Part shown: in pieces, positions 47,701-58,087 of the stretch | How the letters are laid out: each line of letters begins with the position of its first letter | Position numbering within the stretch: the first letter of the stretch is position 1 | The notes under the pieces: generated by a model | Seen by the model: only the letters and a program-made list of their open reading frames with translations | What the model was told of the DNA's origin: nothing | Database searches by the model: none | DNA from: Plutella xylostella | Taxonomy: Eukaryota > Arthropoda > Insecta > Lepidoptera > Plutellidae | NCBI RefSeq assembly: GCF_932276165.1 | Contig: NC_063993.1 | Location: forward strand, 1,622,001 to 1,686,000 | DNA: 64,000 nt | Direction of reading: 5' to 3' | Program-made: the position numbers and the translations under genes

Positions 47701-50700
47701 AATATCTATTGCTGAATTGCACAGAGGAACTTTAAGCTAAGCTTCGACCTTGACTGTTTTGTTTTTTTGCTATGACAGTATGCGGACAGAAAGAGGCAGA
47801 CAGATTTAATGCCAACATTAGCTTCTTGTTCCTTTCTCCAACTCAATGGTGGTGCTTCTTGATTATAGCAATCTCTACCAGACAACCTTTGGATGGAATA
47901 ACTACATTTACAAAATCTTTAAAAAACTGCAGATCTCTATTTTAATCATTCATAAGCGGTATATAAACCTCCCGTATTCAATCACCTGAATAACTAAACA
48001 CCAACGGCATTTACTTAATATACCTTATATAGGCAATGTATGTAAAAAGGTAGCAGTACCATAAATAGAATCCAAACGATATAATAGGTATGATATGTCC
48101 TTCAAGTGAACTCTCACCTTGATCTATGTATGTTTCCATGGGTGGTTGAATGGAGGCGAAACTCTTTGAAGTATATATTTGGGACAATTTATTTTGATGG
48201 TATCCAACAACATATTGATTGTATAAAAATATAAATAGGTAGTTTATATGAAAAATGTATTTTAGGTGTAGTTTAGGTTCGCAACCTGTGGAAATTTTTT
48301 GAATGCTGAAAGCGTCTCACTGCCTTACAAATGCTACCTTAAACAGCGAAGAGCATAATAAGATTCAGGAACTAAGAAGAATTTCCACGTACCAACAAGC
48401 ACATAATTTGGGCTCTACTATTACAGGTTTTGTGAAACATAAGGTTCAGAAATCGTATTTTTAGACTATGTAAACTTAATAAAGAATTTTGAATCATTCA
48501 ATTGCTAATCGTACATTGCTACACGGGATTTCTATCGCTTGTATCGCGCGTTTAATCATCAGAGTCATATCTACATCTTACGTAAGCACGCGCAACAACT
48601 GAACACATCCTCATTTCAATGTCATCCACGCGCCAAAATATCCTTATACCACTGTAGCAGGAGGCTTATATAGCCTATAGGATTATTGAGCACGTCATTG
48701 AAGGTGTCTTCAGTGTCCGAGAGATCGCGTGGAGCGCTCAGTTCTATAATAAGCTCGCCCACTGGCGGCGCCTGTAAATACTAGGAACGAGCCGTGGGCG
48801 GGTTGCCATGGCGACGGCCTCCGCCCGCCCACCCGCGTATTGATCGCCGCCCGCCCAGGCAATACATTAATAAAACACATATACTGTAAAACCTTATTTT
48901 AATACTGAAGATACTTAATTGGTACTTCGTTATGTTACTGGTTATCGGATGATATAACTGCGTAGAGATTTAGAGGAAGGACTAAGCATTAACGGTCGAC
49001 ACGTTAACTGGTGGTTGGTCAAAGGAATATATATTATTATGTAGAGCTATCCGTCAGTCCTAATCCATCAGAAATAAACATAAAAATCAGAATTAGTCAG
49101 CCACAACAACCGACCCACTTAACAATACCCGATATAAGATCGCAATTATTCACTGTGTGTTTGATAAGAATAGATAGATGTAGGCGGTAGATTGAATAGC
49201 AAGTGACATGCTAAGACACTTTGAAAATAGAACAGTTTAGTTACGTACGTAGATATGAACTCCTACGTAACCTACCTACTTACTTACTACCGTTTTAGTT
49301 CTTAGAGCTTACGTACCTATACGTTACATAACAAGTCATTCACGCCCAGCGAACATGGAGTTGGAAGGAATCAATCATAATAAATTGTTTATTCCAATTC
49401 CATTCACAGTAGGTATTAATTATATGATGTCCATAATAGGCTACATTAATAGTTAAGGTGTTATAATTGCAATGTGTGGAAGATTAGATAATACATAGGC
49501 GCTTCATAATATCCTATTATACTAAATTAAATACACAATTATACACAGAACTATACCTACCGATCTATATAATAGCGATATATTTCAGATTCGATGAAGC
49601 GTTATTTCAAATGCAAGGCTACTTATTAACTTGTGAAGTTATTCGCTATCTGTTTGAATGAAATGTGAATAGTATTTTATTGTTTAACCTTGTTATTTCC
49701 CGTGTGTATTAGGGTAGGTTCGATTCACGGCCGCGCCCTTCAGTTCAGGGCTGCAATAGCATCTGATTGAGTTTATTCAGGCTAAATATAGACGATGGTA
49801 ATTGTGTTGTTTGTCGCCATGAAACTTTATCGAGATTTCTCTATTGTGATTTATTTTGCATCTATTTATAGCTATTTAATACGTCAATGTATAAAATGTG
49901 GAGATAAACATAAATTTATTTTATTGTATAGTATTATTAGCTCTGTATACCTGTTACATAAACTGTATATTAAATATTGTTCTATTTCTACTAATACTTA
50001 AGTAGTAGAAGATAGTAAAAACATAAAAGAGGAAGAAATACCTACTTTCTATTCTAATGTAAATGTATCGTCGACCTCCCCGTTCTATTTCAGGTCACAC
50101 TACAGGTACAATCAACGTTTTAAAATTTAAATTTACGAATTGAAATGTAGATAATAGTATGCGGACGGATATAGTCGCGCTTAAATGGATCTCCATTCAA
50201 GCGAGAATATATCTGTACAATGAGCTATAATTTATGTATGTCGAACTAAAATTACATAATTTATTTCTGACTGAACATGTTACACCTACTCACGTAGGTT
50301 TGATTTATAAATCCACTTGAGAAACTCACCTTGTTTCTCAGAGGAAAATACTTCACTCTTTTGCTCTACTTCAACATTCACACTTCACCTTGAAACATGT
50401 TCCCATAAATATGTCTCAATATAACTTTTTGTAATATAGATGAAAACACAATCTAGATTCATTTATAAATAAGACTGAGGTCCAATGTTTTTTAGTGGGT
50501 ATAGATTTACTTCTGCAGGAGGTGTATTAAAGAAGCCTCGTGAGTCTTATTTTATATATGTATCCGTCCGACGCATCCTGGGCAGTCAACGAGACACACC
50601 TAATCTGAATAGTTAATCCATTCACCGTGGCAATAAACCCTGCGGCACCGAGATTACGATAACAACGTCACATTCTTGGAGGAGCCTTTATGTTCTGCAG

Positions 50701-53669
50701 GTTACGGGATGCGCATTTGCGTTTTTTGACCAACTTCGAAAAATGGAGGAGGTTCTCAATTCGTCTGTATGTATGTTTTTTTTAATGTAGGTATTTAGTT
50801 TATAGTAATAGTTTAGTACTCACGTCCCCTTGGTGCAGTTCTGCTCGTCGGAATGGTCCTGGCAGTCGTTGTCTCCGTCGCACACCCACTCCTTGTGGAT
50901 GCAGAGCCCGTTGGCGCACTGGAACTGGTCCCGAGTGCAGTTCACTGCGGAAAAGTAGGTGTGTTAGGTTCTGTGTTGAGGATTGAAGGATGTGTTCATG
51001 GGTAGTTTTTGGGTGTAGAAATGGTGGACCCAGACGTGTGCTATAAGCGATAGATGAACTTAATCAATGTTTAGTTGCTAATTACTGCCCTTATGGTTAT
51101 AATTATGGCAAAAGGGAGGGCAACCATTGCCCATTCAACATTGAAATACAATATCTATTTGGCCTTAATGCGTCACATCTCACTCTACAAGGTCTTTTAT
51201 ATACATCCCACTTTCGAAGATACCCAATAATACCCATGTATGCATATATGAGTATGGGACGAATTTACCCAGCTCCTACTCTTACCAATGCGTTAATGCG
51301 TCTCATCGGAGAAATCCCCGCAATCATTATCCCCGTCACAGAGCCAGTCCAGCGCTATACACACAGCACCGCTGGAGCAGAGCGTGCGGTTCTCGAGCTC
51401 GTCGCAGGCGCGCGCGCAGCCCGCCTCGTCCTCCGCGTCCGGTTATCAACAAGCGGAGGCCAACTAGAGCATTTTACCACTGCCACCAACGATCTTTTTG
51501 TGTCTTACCAGGTCAACGGCTTTTACAAACCTGACAATTCTACCGGGAGGAAGAAACCTAGCATCTATGGGACCAATTTGTCAAGCTCCCGTCCTTACCA
51601 CAGTGCGTCTCGTCGGAGAAATCCCCACAGTCGTTGTCCCCATCACAGAGCCAGTCCAGCGCTATACACACAGCACCACTGGAGCAGAGCGTGCGGTTCT
51701 CGAGCTCGTCGCAGGCGCGCGCGCAGCCCGCCTCGTCCTCCGCGTCGGGGCAGTCGGCGGCGCCGTCGCACCGCTTCTCCATGGCGATGCAGGTGCAGGA
51801 GGTCTGGGGGGGATAGTGGGGGTGGTCAAGGGTACTTGATACATGTAGGGCCAGAAGAGCTAGCACGGGGCGCATTTAAGACGTGACAAAAGTTCCCCGT
51901 CTCGCTAACTCTTGAGACTGTGCGATGCAAAACTTCTGTCACGTCGTGCAAACCTTTCCGAGAAATAAATATGAATGCTACTCCAGCGCAAACACATTTT
52001 GATCATGAGATTCATGGGTATAGGATAGTTGAATCAAAATACCTACTACGATACAATACAAAATACAACGTCAATACTGAAGTGCTGAAATTAGGTAACC
52101 TATTGATCGCTTCAGCAACTAAGGTTATTTGAATAGCTCCATCTATTTAGCAGCTATGTTTCCTCTAACTTATACTTTCTGCATCTAAGGATGTCGAGGG
52201 TTCACAAGTACCTGGCATGAGAAGCTGGCCTTGTTGCATGGTTGGTGGCAGCCGCCGTCGTCATCTTCAGACTCGAAATCTTCGGCGACCACTGGGGATA
52301 GCTTAGTGTCGTATGCCGGACGATCTAGGGGAAACGTCAACTATTTCAACACACGTTATGCATAATACTTAGATGAAAGGGGTGGTTTATTGAAGTGTAA
52401 ATTATTGGGTAAACAAGATTTTACATGATATATTATATTTATGGGTTTTCAGGACATGTAAAGGTAAAACAAAATTGAAGGAAGCAAAGGAATTAAACTA
52501 AACTAAAATTGATTATTTTACCGATAGAACCATGTTTAACAAGGCCATGAGGTACCTACAACAAGGTTTTATTTATTGTAGAACTTGTTGTTTAATGACT
52601 AATTAAGTTTTTTTCCTTTCCATTTCCTTTAGAAGGTTGGCTTATTTTTTCCCTCAACACTGAAGCTAATTCCAACGCGTGTTGCCATAAAGTTGCGAAT
52701 ATCTCTCAGATTTTGGGTACCCTTTCCGATCGCGACTTCTATAGTCTATTGGAATAACCTTCTACATATTTTATGTAACAAGTTGTATTTCGCGTGTGCG
52801 TTACCCTGGCAAAGGCGTGTCATATAAAACTCCAAAACTCACGGTTCCAGGGCTCCACGCGCGTGTACGGGCTGTGCGGGCGGAAGGGCGCGGGCGCGAC
52901 GGGGTTGGGCGCGCTCAGTGGCGGCTGGTGCGGCGGCACACGCCCCACGGGCGAGCGCAGGTCGGGCGGCTCCCCCGCCGAGCTGTTGGTGTGCTCGGCG
53001 ATGGTTGAGGGGAGCTCTGTAGGGTGGAGCAAAAGTTATATCATCACGACCCATGATTTCATGAACATTACTGGGGCACGGGTCTCCTTCCAATGAAGGA
53101 AGCGTTTTTAAACCTAGTGGTATAGTCAACCGAAAAATTGAGACGCATGGGGTTATTCTGAACAACTACAGCTTGTATAGTTTTGTGGATAATCTTTTTA
53201 GGTAAGTATACTATGGAGTTGGAGCAGCATCATTTTATGTTTGTGATGCACAGACTATTCTGAAATAAAAAAGTGGGCTGGGAGATTGATTTCAAAGTAA
53301 GATATAACCAGTTCATTTATATTTTAACGTTTATTGAGCGATGAGCTTGCGATCGATTTCTTACAGAATCATTAAATCACCTTTGTGCTGTAACATTGCA
53401 TATTCCTAATCGACATCCACAACTCAAAATTTTACGAAAGCGAAGAATGGAGAGAGTAACGTAGAGGATATGTAGATACGAGTACAACGTCGCTTCGTGA
53501 AAACGTCTCCTTTCCACTCTCAGATTCAATGGGAGAGATGGAGAGAGTGGCACGACGCGACGTCATATCGCGTTTATGTGAAGAAACTCTAGTTTACAAT
53601 TTTAACTAAAAACCTGTCCAACTCACCATGAATCCAACAAAGGGTGCAAACGACAACGGACTGCCACAT
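32535..53669 (-). CDS. Lrp4: LDL receptor-related protein 4 (complete, 34 coding exons)
   Basis: Exons in transcript order: 53669-53627, 53016-52843, 52324-52212, 51803-51599, 50944-50824, 47513-47407, 46885-46726, 46244-46094, 45290-44968, 44808-44622, 44192-44039, 43914-43705, 43451-43270, 43134-42971, 42665-42528, 42067-41962, 41603-41453, 41069-40908, 40382-40167, 37676-37487, 37199-37109, 37024-36862, 36777-36644, 36505-36418, 36334-36229, 36058-35755, 35493-35165, 35075-34952, 34847-34753, 34669-34426, 34222-33964, 33604-33413, 33055-32865, 32669-32535. They total 5,712 nt and every junction is in phase, giving 1,903 residues, about the length I recall for vertebrate LRP4. Eight LDLa repeats, EGFs and four YWTD propellers are the LRP4 layout, which separates it from LRP5/6 (propellers first, LDLa last). 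In vertebrates LRP4 is the agrin receptor that activates MuSK; in Drosophila it acts presynaptically. It is a type I cell-surface protein. Confidence 0.96.
33964..35493 (-). other. Lrp4: LRP4 EGF, YWTD propeller 4 and final EGF
   Basis: Exon 27 opens with an EGF (CGTNNGGCSHLCLRTPRG), followed by blades IFFTDV, IYWTDN, LYWSDWG, LYWTDA and IFWTDWY through exon 31. Exon 31 ends in a last EGF (CSEDNGGCSHLCL...CACP). About residues 1382-1731. Confidence 0.9.
35755..37199 (-). other. Lrp4: LRP4 EGF and YWTD propeller 3
   Basis: Exon 21 encodes an EGF (CGRNNGGCSHLCLLKPGGK). Exons 22-26 encode blades with IYWTDT, IYWTDG, MFWSDWG, LYWNDA and IYWTDWK. About residues 1086-1381. This is the most compact part of the gene, with introns often near 100 bp. 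Confidence 0.9.
38061..40030. mobile_element. hAT-type foldback transposon with 8-bp TSD
   Basis: The element begins tagtgatgtaacgaat and ends attcgttacatcacta, flanked by the exact 8-bp duplication CTTATGAC (38053-38060 and 40031-40038). TIR and TSD length fit the hAT superfamily. Both ends carry ATTCGC hexamer runs. The body is a giant palindrome: 38401-38500 mirrors about 39590-39690, and 38870-39085 mirrors about 39200-39425. No ORF survives. It lies in the LRP4 intron between exons 19 and 20. Confidence 0.88.
38522..38742 (+). mobile_element. Retroposon fragment nested in the hAT element
   Basis: Runs from 'tagctgtccccgcgcgcttc' through 'aaatttcattcaaatccgtc' and a (CAGA)n tract to 'tttcgcatttataatatta'. 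This is a familiar lepidopteran retroposon tail. It interrupts only the left arm of the palindrome, so it inserted after the foldback formed. Confidence 0.65.
40650..40748 (-). pseudogene. Partial copy of LRP4 exon 18 (pseudoexon)
   Basis: About 99 bp match the 3' half of exon 18, including a GT donor (GTTAGT), with one visible amino-acid change (PRDFVVDPK versus PRDIVVDPK). Similarity stops abruptly at 40748, where an unrelated 'ttatttatttaatcg' begins, so no acceptor remains. It lies in the intron just downstream of the real exon. Confidence 0.85.
42971..44808 (-). other. Lrp4: LRP4 calcium-binding EGF and YWTD propeller 1
   Basis: Exon 10 begins with a DIDEC-type calcium-binding EGF (CRDIDECMYEQDPVC). 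Exons 10-14 then form a six-bladed propeller, with blade motifs LVFWTE, LLFWTD, LVFWTDWG, IYWADA and IYWTDWH. About residues 467-765. Confidence 0.9.
45590..45702 (-). pseudogene. Degenerate copy C of an LRP4 LDLa exon
   Basis: Matches the 3' two-thirds of exon 8 (46244-46094), including CTG and GTGAGG at the donor. One base is missing relative to exon 8 (ttccatgatgag versus ttccagtgacgag), causing a frameshift. No acceptor is present. Confidence 0.85.
45838..45950 (-). pseudogene. Degenerate copy B of an LRP4 LDLa exon
   Basis: Same segment as copy C, with an intact frame but a conserved Cys changed to Gly (RDGADGG versus RDCADGG) and no acceptor. Copies C, B and the true exon are spaced about 246 and 254 bp apart, and share the intron DNA between them, so this is a tandem segmental triplication. 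Confidence 0.85.
47514..50823. other. Large LRP4 intron, mostly featureless
   Basis: The 3.3-kb intron between the third and fourth LDLa exons. Its one distinct part is a GC-rich islet at about 48730-48860 (cgcccactggcggcgcctgt; gggcgggttgccatggcgac). The rest is AT-rich with a retroposon fragment at 50735-50790. Confidence 0.6.
51277..51441 (-). pseudogene. Partial copy of LRP4 exon 4 (pseudoexon)
   Basis: Matches most of exon 4 (LDLa 1-2) from ctcatcggagaaatccccgc to the codons for PDAEDEAGC, about 310 bp downstream of the real one. Near the donor the frame reads DETH followed by a TAA stop, and homology ends at 51440 without an acceptor. Several third-base changes separate the copies. Confidence 0.85.
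52843..53669 (-). other. Lrp4: LRP4 signal peptide and linker exons
   Basis: The first coding exon encodes MWQSVVVCTLCWIHG, a short hydrophobic leader. The start is the ATG at 53669-53667; the frame stays open upstream but reads low-complexity residues, so this ATG is the likely start. Exon 2 (53016-52843, very GC-rich) encodes a Pro-rich linker with an NSS glycosylation sequon and no domain. A 5' non-coding exon may exist upstream; none was identified. Confidence 0.8.
53039..53115 (+). repeat. Dispersed repeat fragment ('ggggcacgggtctccttcc')
   Basis: tcatcacgacccatg followed by actggggcacgggtctcctt and ccaatgaaggaag; the longer relative is at 57375-57490. A typical lepidopteran dispersed repeat, here 20 bp outside the LRP4 exon 2 acceptor. 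Confidence 0.6.
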
Positions 53670-53806
53670 GATGGTCGCGGGGCTCCTAGGTGCCGGGGGC
53701 GCTGCGCGGCGCTGGCGGCGGCATGGCGAGCCTGCGGGGCTGTAGGGGCGGTCAATACTGTCATCATCATCGTCAATAAAAAAAAACATCATTTACCGAT
53801 TTATAC

Positions 53807-53935
53807 GGCGACAAAACGGCGATACGGCTCGCGACTTATCCCGTGAGTACAAATGTACAGCGAAAAGTGGGTGACAAGCCTGCGAGTCACCTCTGGCTAC
53901 CCCTTCGGGGATTACAGTCGTGAGCATGTGTATAC
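53807..53935 (-). mobile_element. Second copy of the 6884-7200 SINE-like repeat
   Basis: Reverse complement of about 6890-7005, including 'ctaccccttcggggattaca'. It lies about 140 bp upstream of the LRP4 start codon and would be in the 5' flank or 5' UTR. Confidence 0.6.
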
Positions 53936-54760
53936 TGTATGTCATCAATCTATAATAGCAGTCTACTGCTGGACGTAGGCCTCCCAAAGCAAGCCACTGA
54001 ATGCGATCTATAGCTCTTCTATAGCAATACTCTATAGTGGGAAATAAACGTAAGAGTAAGTACGCGTACTTATATGGCTAGATGAACTTTTTTATTTGTG
54101 AAGGACGCGTACACGTCATAGTCGATATGGTCGAGTACATAAGTACGGCGTATTTACTCGTACGGCTACCACCCAGATTATTGAAGTCAGAGACAATTTT
54201 GTTTTTCAGGAATTAAGCTGAATAATTTTTTTTTACTGATAAATATAAGCTTTTCCCAAGGAGCGTCAAAACCCAGCACAATCTGCAACCTGTCCTTGTT
54301 TGTGCATCTGATAATCCGGAAGCATCACCATGTGTACTTTCATTGATTTTGCCACATAATGTTCATAATAAGAGACTGTCCAACGACGCAGACATGTATT
54401 ATTTAAAGAAATATCAGTCGTAGCAGCCAACCTATAATATCTATTACGGTGGTCTTTTCCGCAGAAACTAAGTTTTATAATACCATCCCGAAAACGACAC
54501 TAATCTTATTTTGGTAAATAATTTTATTGCAACTCATACACCAATAATAAACCATATAGTACCACTTCAGATTACATTTCAGTATTTTCAGTGCGAGTGT
54601 ACTTTAAAAGTAGGTAAATTAGGTTTAAACTTTAACTTTAATTATAACGTAGTAAATTGTTAAAAGTAAGAAAATATAAGCTAGTTTTAGTTTAAACTAT
54701 GTTTTTTTAAAGACATGTACGTCTACAACTTTACAACTTATGACGAATCTAATGCCACAT

Positions 54761-54830
54761 GCTACGACAGTCGTAGCTGCTACGCGCTACGTCGTAGCAC
54801 TCGTAGCCAACGACTCGTAGCTCTCGTAGG
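54761..54830. repeat. Palindromic GCTACG/CGTAGC cluster
   Basis: gctacgacagtcgtagctgc then tacgcgctacgtcgtagca. About 38 bp of it recur at 57836-57873 with only a few changes. Confidence 0.8.
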
Positions 54831-55274
54831 CCACACAATTAACGGCAACGAAACTAAAAAAAAACCTGACCCTTTCTTCTGGATAAATCCTCTAACTTTT
54901 AAAGTACCACCAGTTTACAAAATAAAATATTTGTTTTTATTTGTATGGTCTACCTACATAAATAACGAACCATAGAAAAAAATAATGATTAGTTAATTTT
55001 CAAATAAATATTACCTAGACTGTTGCTAGCTGTAAGTTTTATATTAATATAACATATTTTGTAGTAGTGCAACGCCAGCATTCAATAATGGCGGCAAGTG
55101 TTCTAGGTATATCATAACGGCAAACAAAATGATGCGATGCGTAACAAGTACATGTACAGTTCTATCCAACATAGTTCAAAACCCACATTTACATTAATCA
55201 GTGGAGTTATCTAAAAATACAGAAATCTACATAACAGGTCCATTCTCAAGTCCCACCCCGATTAGTAATCAATC

Positions 55275-55360
55275 AGAGAGGGTAGTGTGGCGGCCATGTT
55301 GCCTCGCGCGGCGCATGCGCGGGCCGCCGTCGCCGCCGCCGCTGCCTACTTGTTGATCCC
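55275..55360. promoter_or_regulatory. GC-rich island with NRF1- and YY1-like sites
   Basis: An abrupt GC-rich island in AT-rich DNA. It contains gcgcatgcgc (55311-55320, the NRF1/Ewg consensus) and cggccatgtt (GCCAT, YY1/Pho-like). It lies 1.6 kb upstream of the LRP4 ATG and is a candidate LRP4 promoter. On the minus strand a start in good context (gcaacATGG) opens only an 11-codon frame, which could be an upstream ORF. Confidence 0.45.
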
Positions 55361-56997
55361 CCTCCATTCATCCCACTAGCCCTCCATAGAGGCAGATTTC
55401 CAACGGCCTTGCGTGGTAAGATAAATTTTATCCCGTAGTAGGTGGTATGGATGGTATTGTAATGGGTATTTTTGTAGATTTGTTGGTTATGATCGGCTGT
55501 TATCATCATCGTCATGGGTTATAAGCTACTAAGGCTCCTTTTTGTTTCAGGAATCCTACGGTAAACCCTGAAAACACGATGCGCAGTTTGCACAAAAGAC
55601 GATTCGTTTTATACGAGTTTTACCTATTTTTTACGGTTTTTAAAGTTGGTAACGTTATCAATAAAGACAAATTTTCAAAATTACGTAATCTTGTTGTTAC
55701 AGAAGGGTAAACAATAGGAAGGCAGGGCTGCACTGAAAGTTGCATTTATTATTAGAACAAACTATGTTATTTACATAATAAAATATTAATTTAATTTTAT
55801 TTTTATAATAGCTTCAGGAAACTATTTATATGCTGATGAAATAAATAAAAAAACATTTTATAACGACCGATCTAATAACGAAACATGAAAATTTATAGTA
55901 CCTATAAGAGATTCTCTCTCTCAGCCTTCTGTCAGCCACTGTTGGACATAGGCCTCTCCTAACGATCCTAACGAACTTGAATCCCATATATTTTACATGC
56001 AAAAGCACATTTGAGATTTCAATGCATGTCATGCATTGATGCATTTCAATACACGTCTTCGTTGTTATCCCAGAAAATGTGGGAGTTTGGAATTCCTGAA
56101 AGTACCTATATGTATCGGAAATATGGTATGAAATAAGCGTTATACTTGTAAATGGTAGGTATAGGTTCGTATTAAATTAGTTTAATGTTACTAAGATTTT
56201 TATTAATTATTTATCTTATTTCTCTTATAACATTTTTGCATATCCTACATCTTAACATCATCTTTGACTAAATTATTTAAGTTCTCCCTGAATACGCTTT
56301 GGTCTAGTTTTAAGTTAACATCGTAGGAGGTGGCATACCTACCCAAATACAGTAAGTATGAAAGGTATGGTATTGTGTATAATAATGTAGGTAGCACGGA
56401 TCAATACCGGCTAGTGCGGCGGCGCGCGCCCCCGCCCCCGCCCCCGCTCGGAGAAATTACCCCAAAACACGTCAATCCACCCACTAGTACCTGAATATTT
56501 TTACCCCAATTATGCCTCATATTTCAAGATCATCAAAGAAAGCATGGGGAAGCTTTGTGTGGGGTCCAGGCCAAAAATGTCATTGAAGGTTTGTTTACAA
56601 ATATTTTTCAGGACAAGCAAATATATAGAGCAAAGGTGCTTTATATATTTGCTTCAGTTGCATATTATTCGTCCATTTTCAGCAAAATTTATAACTATAT
56701 TTACTTAAACATCTCAATTCATGAATAAACATATTTAAAGATATAAGAAAAAAAAACAAAAGGTACCTTAATAGCAGCGAAGTAACATAGGGACCGCGTT
56801 AAACGCAGTGGTAATTGAAGAGGCAATCCAAAGTCCACCTGAGGACGTCACAGCACCACCACTCGATCACTTGCAGCCAAGTCACCACGATGCACAGAGA
56901 CACACAAGTCTGGTTATTGATGAGGTCTTGCCACATCGGGCAGGTTACACGTCGCGAGCGGCGCGCAACTAGGTACGAACTAACTGCGTATCGCTTC

Positions 56998-57058
56998 CCG
57001 CGCGCCGCCCCCGCCCCGCCCCGCCCCACCCCCGCGCCCGCCCCGCGCCGTCTGCCCA
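56998..57058. promoter_or_regulatory. GC-box cluster (CCCCGCCCC repeats)
   Basis: Repeated ccccgccccgccccaccccc blocks resemble Sp/KLF sites. A similar shorter run is at 56410-56455. It could be a distal LRP4 promoter or belong to an unseen transcript; orientation is unknown. Confidence 0.35.
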
Positions 57059-57374
57059 CTATCGATGAATGAAGCCAGATCTTCCGCGTTTTTATATAAA
57101 AACGCCACTTAGCCCATTTGTATTGTGCCCGCTCTAGGAATATCGCTGGATGGAAATAGACGAGCCTCTGCTTTGTATGCATTTTAAGTGAGAGCTGAAT
57201 GTATGTGTGGATTGTAGAAATAGTCAATGATATTGTAATGTTATTTTCATTTCATTTTCATCATTTTATTCAACGTAAAGTTTTATAATTAATTGTCGAT
57301 TGTCAAGATTGTGAGTCTACCACCATTTCAAGAAAGCTACATAGTTATAGGTACTTGCTTGTAGTTACAAATTA

Positions 57375-57490
57375 ATATCATCATCACGACCCATTACGTT
57401 CCCACTGCTGGGGCACGGGTCTCCTTCCAATGAAGGAAGGGTTTTAGGCCTAGTCCACCACGCTGGCCAAGTGCGGGTTGGTGGACAGAT
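57375..57490 (+). repeat. Dispersed lepidopteran repeat fragment
   Basis: 'catcacgacccattacgttc' ... 'ggggcacgggtctccttcca' ... 'ccaccacgctggccaagtgc'. Related to 53039-53115. Next to it, 57535-57570 has another common block (actggacataggcctctcc). Confidence 0.6.
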
Positions 57491-57834
57491 TAATATACTT
57501 AAAATAAAAGCTTACATCTCACCATCATCCTCCTAAGTCCGTTAACGCACTACTGGACATAGGCCTCTCCAAACATTGCCTCGGGGAGAGAATATCCAGC
57601 CAGAAGCGCCTATTTGTCTAGCACATGCCTTTTCATGATCTTCAGAACATTTTGTTTACCCCAATGAACATTAGAAATGAAAAATTATGTCCCCATATAT
57701 TATTATTATTATTACTGGAATAAAATAACCTTATTGATGAAATACTAAAAAACATTCCTCCATGTATTAGCGTCTTCTTCTAGTCGATAGTATAGAAAAT
57801 AAAAATCCTGTTACCAATTCCAATTCAATAATAA

Positions 57835-57900
57835 TGCTACGACACTCGTAGCTGCTACGTGCTACGTCGTAGCAGCTACGAGCTACGACGCCGCTACGCT
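57835..57900. repeat. Palindromic GCTACG/CGTAGC cluster
   Basis: gctacgacactcgtagctgc then tacgtgctacgtcgtagcag, matching 54761-54800. The repeated dyads allow several alternative hairpins. Confidence 0.8.
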
Positions 57901-58087
57901 GTGGGTCTAACGCGAATTCATAGAGCGCAAAACAGTTTACAAGAGGGGCTTGCAAGAGTCATCCGATACTCTACTCGTAAGTTTGGCTCCTTGTGAGTAT
58001 GATTAGGAAGTCAAAAAATATTAGCCTTTTGTAAACTGACAGTTCGTTCTATGGATTCGGGGGTCAGTAGATAATTCTAAAAACATA

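Larger units (their letters stand above)
44968..52324 (-). other. Lrp4: LRP4 LDLa repeats 1-8 and first EGF
   Basis: Exons 3-9 encode eight LDL-receptor class A modules, about residues 95-425. Calcium-site endings seen include CPDAEDEAGC, CGDFSDETHC, CQDHSDEQNC, CPDNSDEAEC, CGDWTDEDSC, CADGGDELNC, CTNGEDEMNC and CPKGDDEEKC. Each has the Asp/Glu pattern needed for calcium-dependent ligand binding. Repeat 8 has a longer first loop. The EGF (CEIDDRCEKTC...CACPLGF) closes the block at about residue 465. Two introns in this block contain degenerate copies of LDLa exons, described separately. Confidence 0.93.

Noticed and set aside
54715..54975. 86-codon ORF over the GCTACG cluster
   Set aside because: The frame is a by-product of the palindromic repeat and the peptide resembles no family.
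56799..57227. Alternative LRP4 first exon (MWQDLINNQTC... with a hydrophobic stretch)
   Set aside because: It starts MWQ like the true LRP4 leader, but no donor in the right phase exists before its stop. The usable phase-1 GT would create a stop codon with exon 2.
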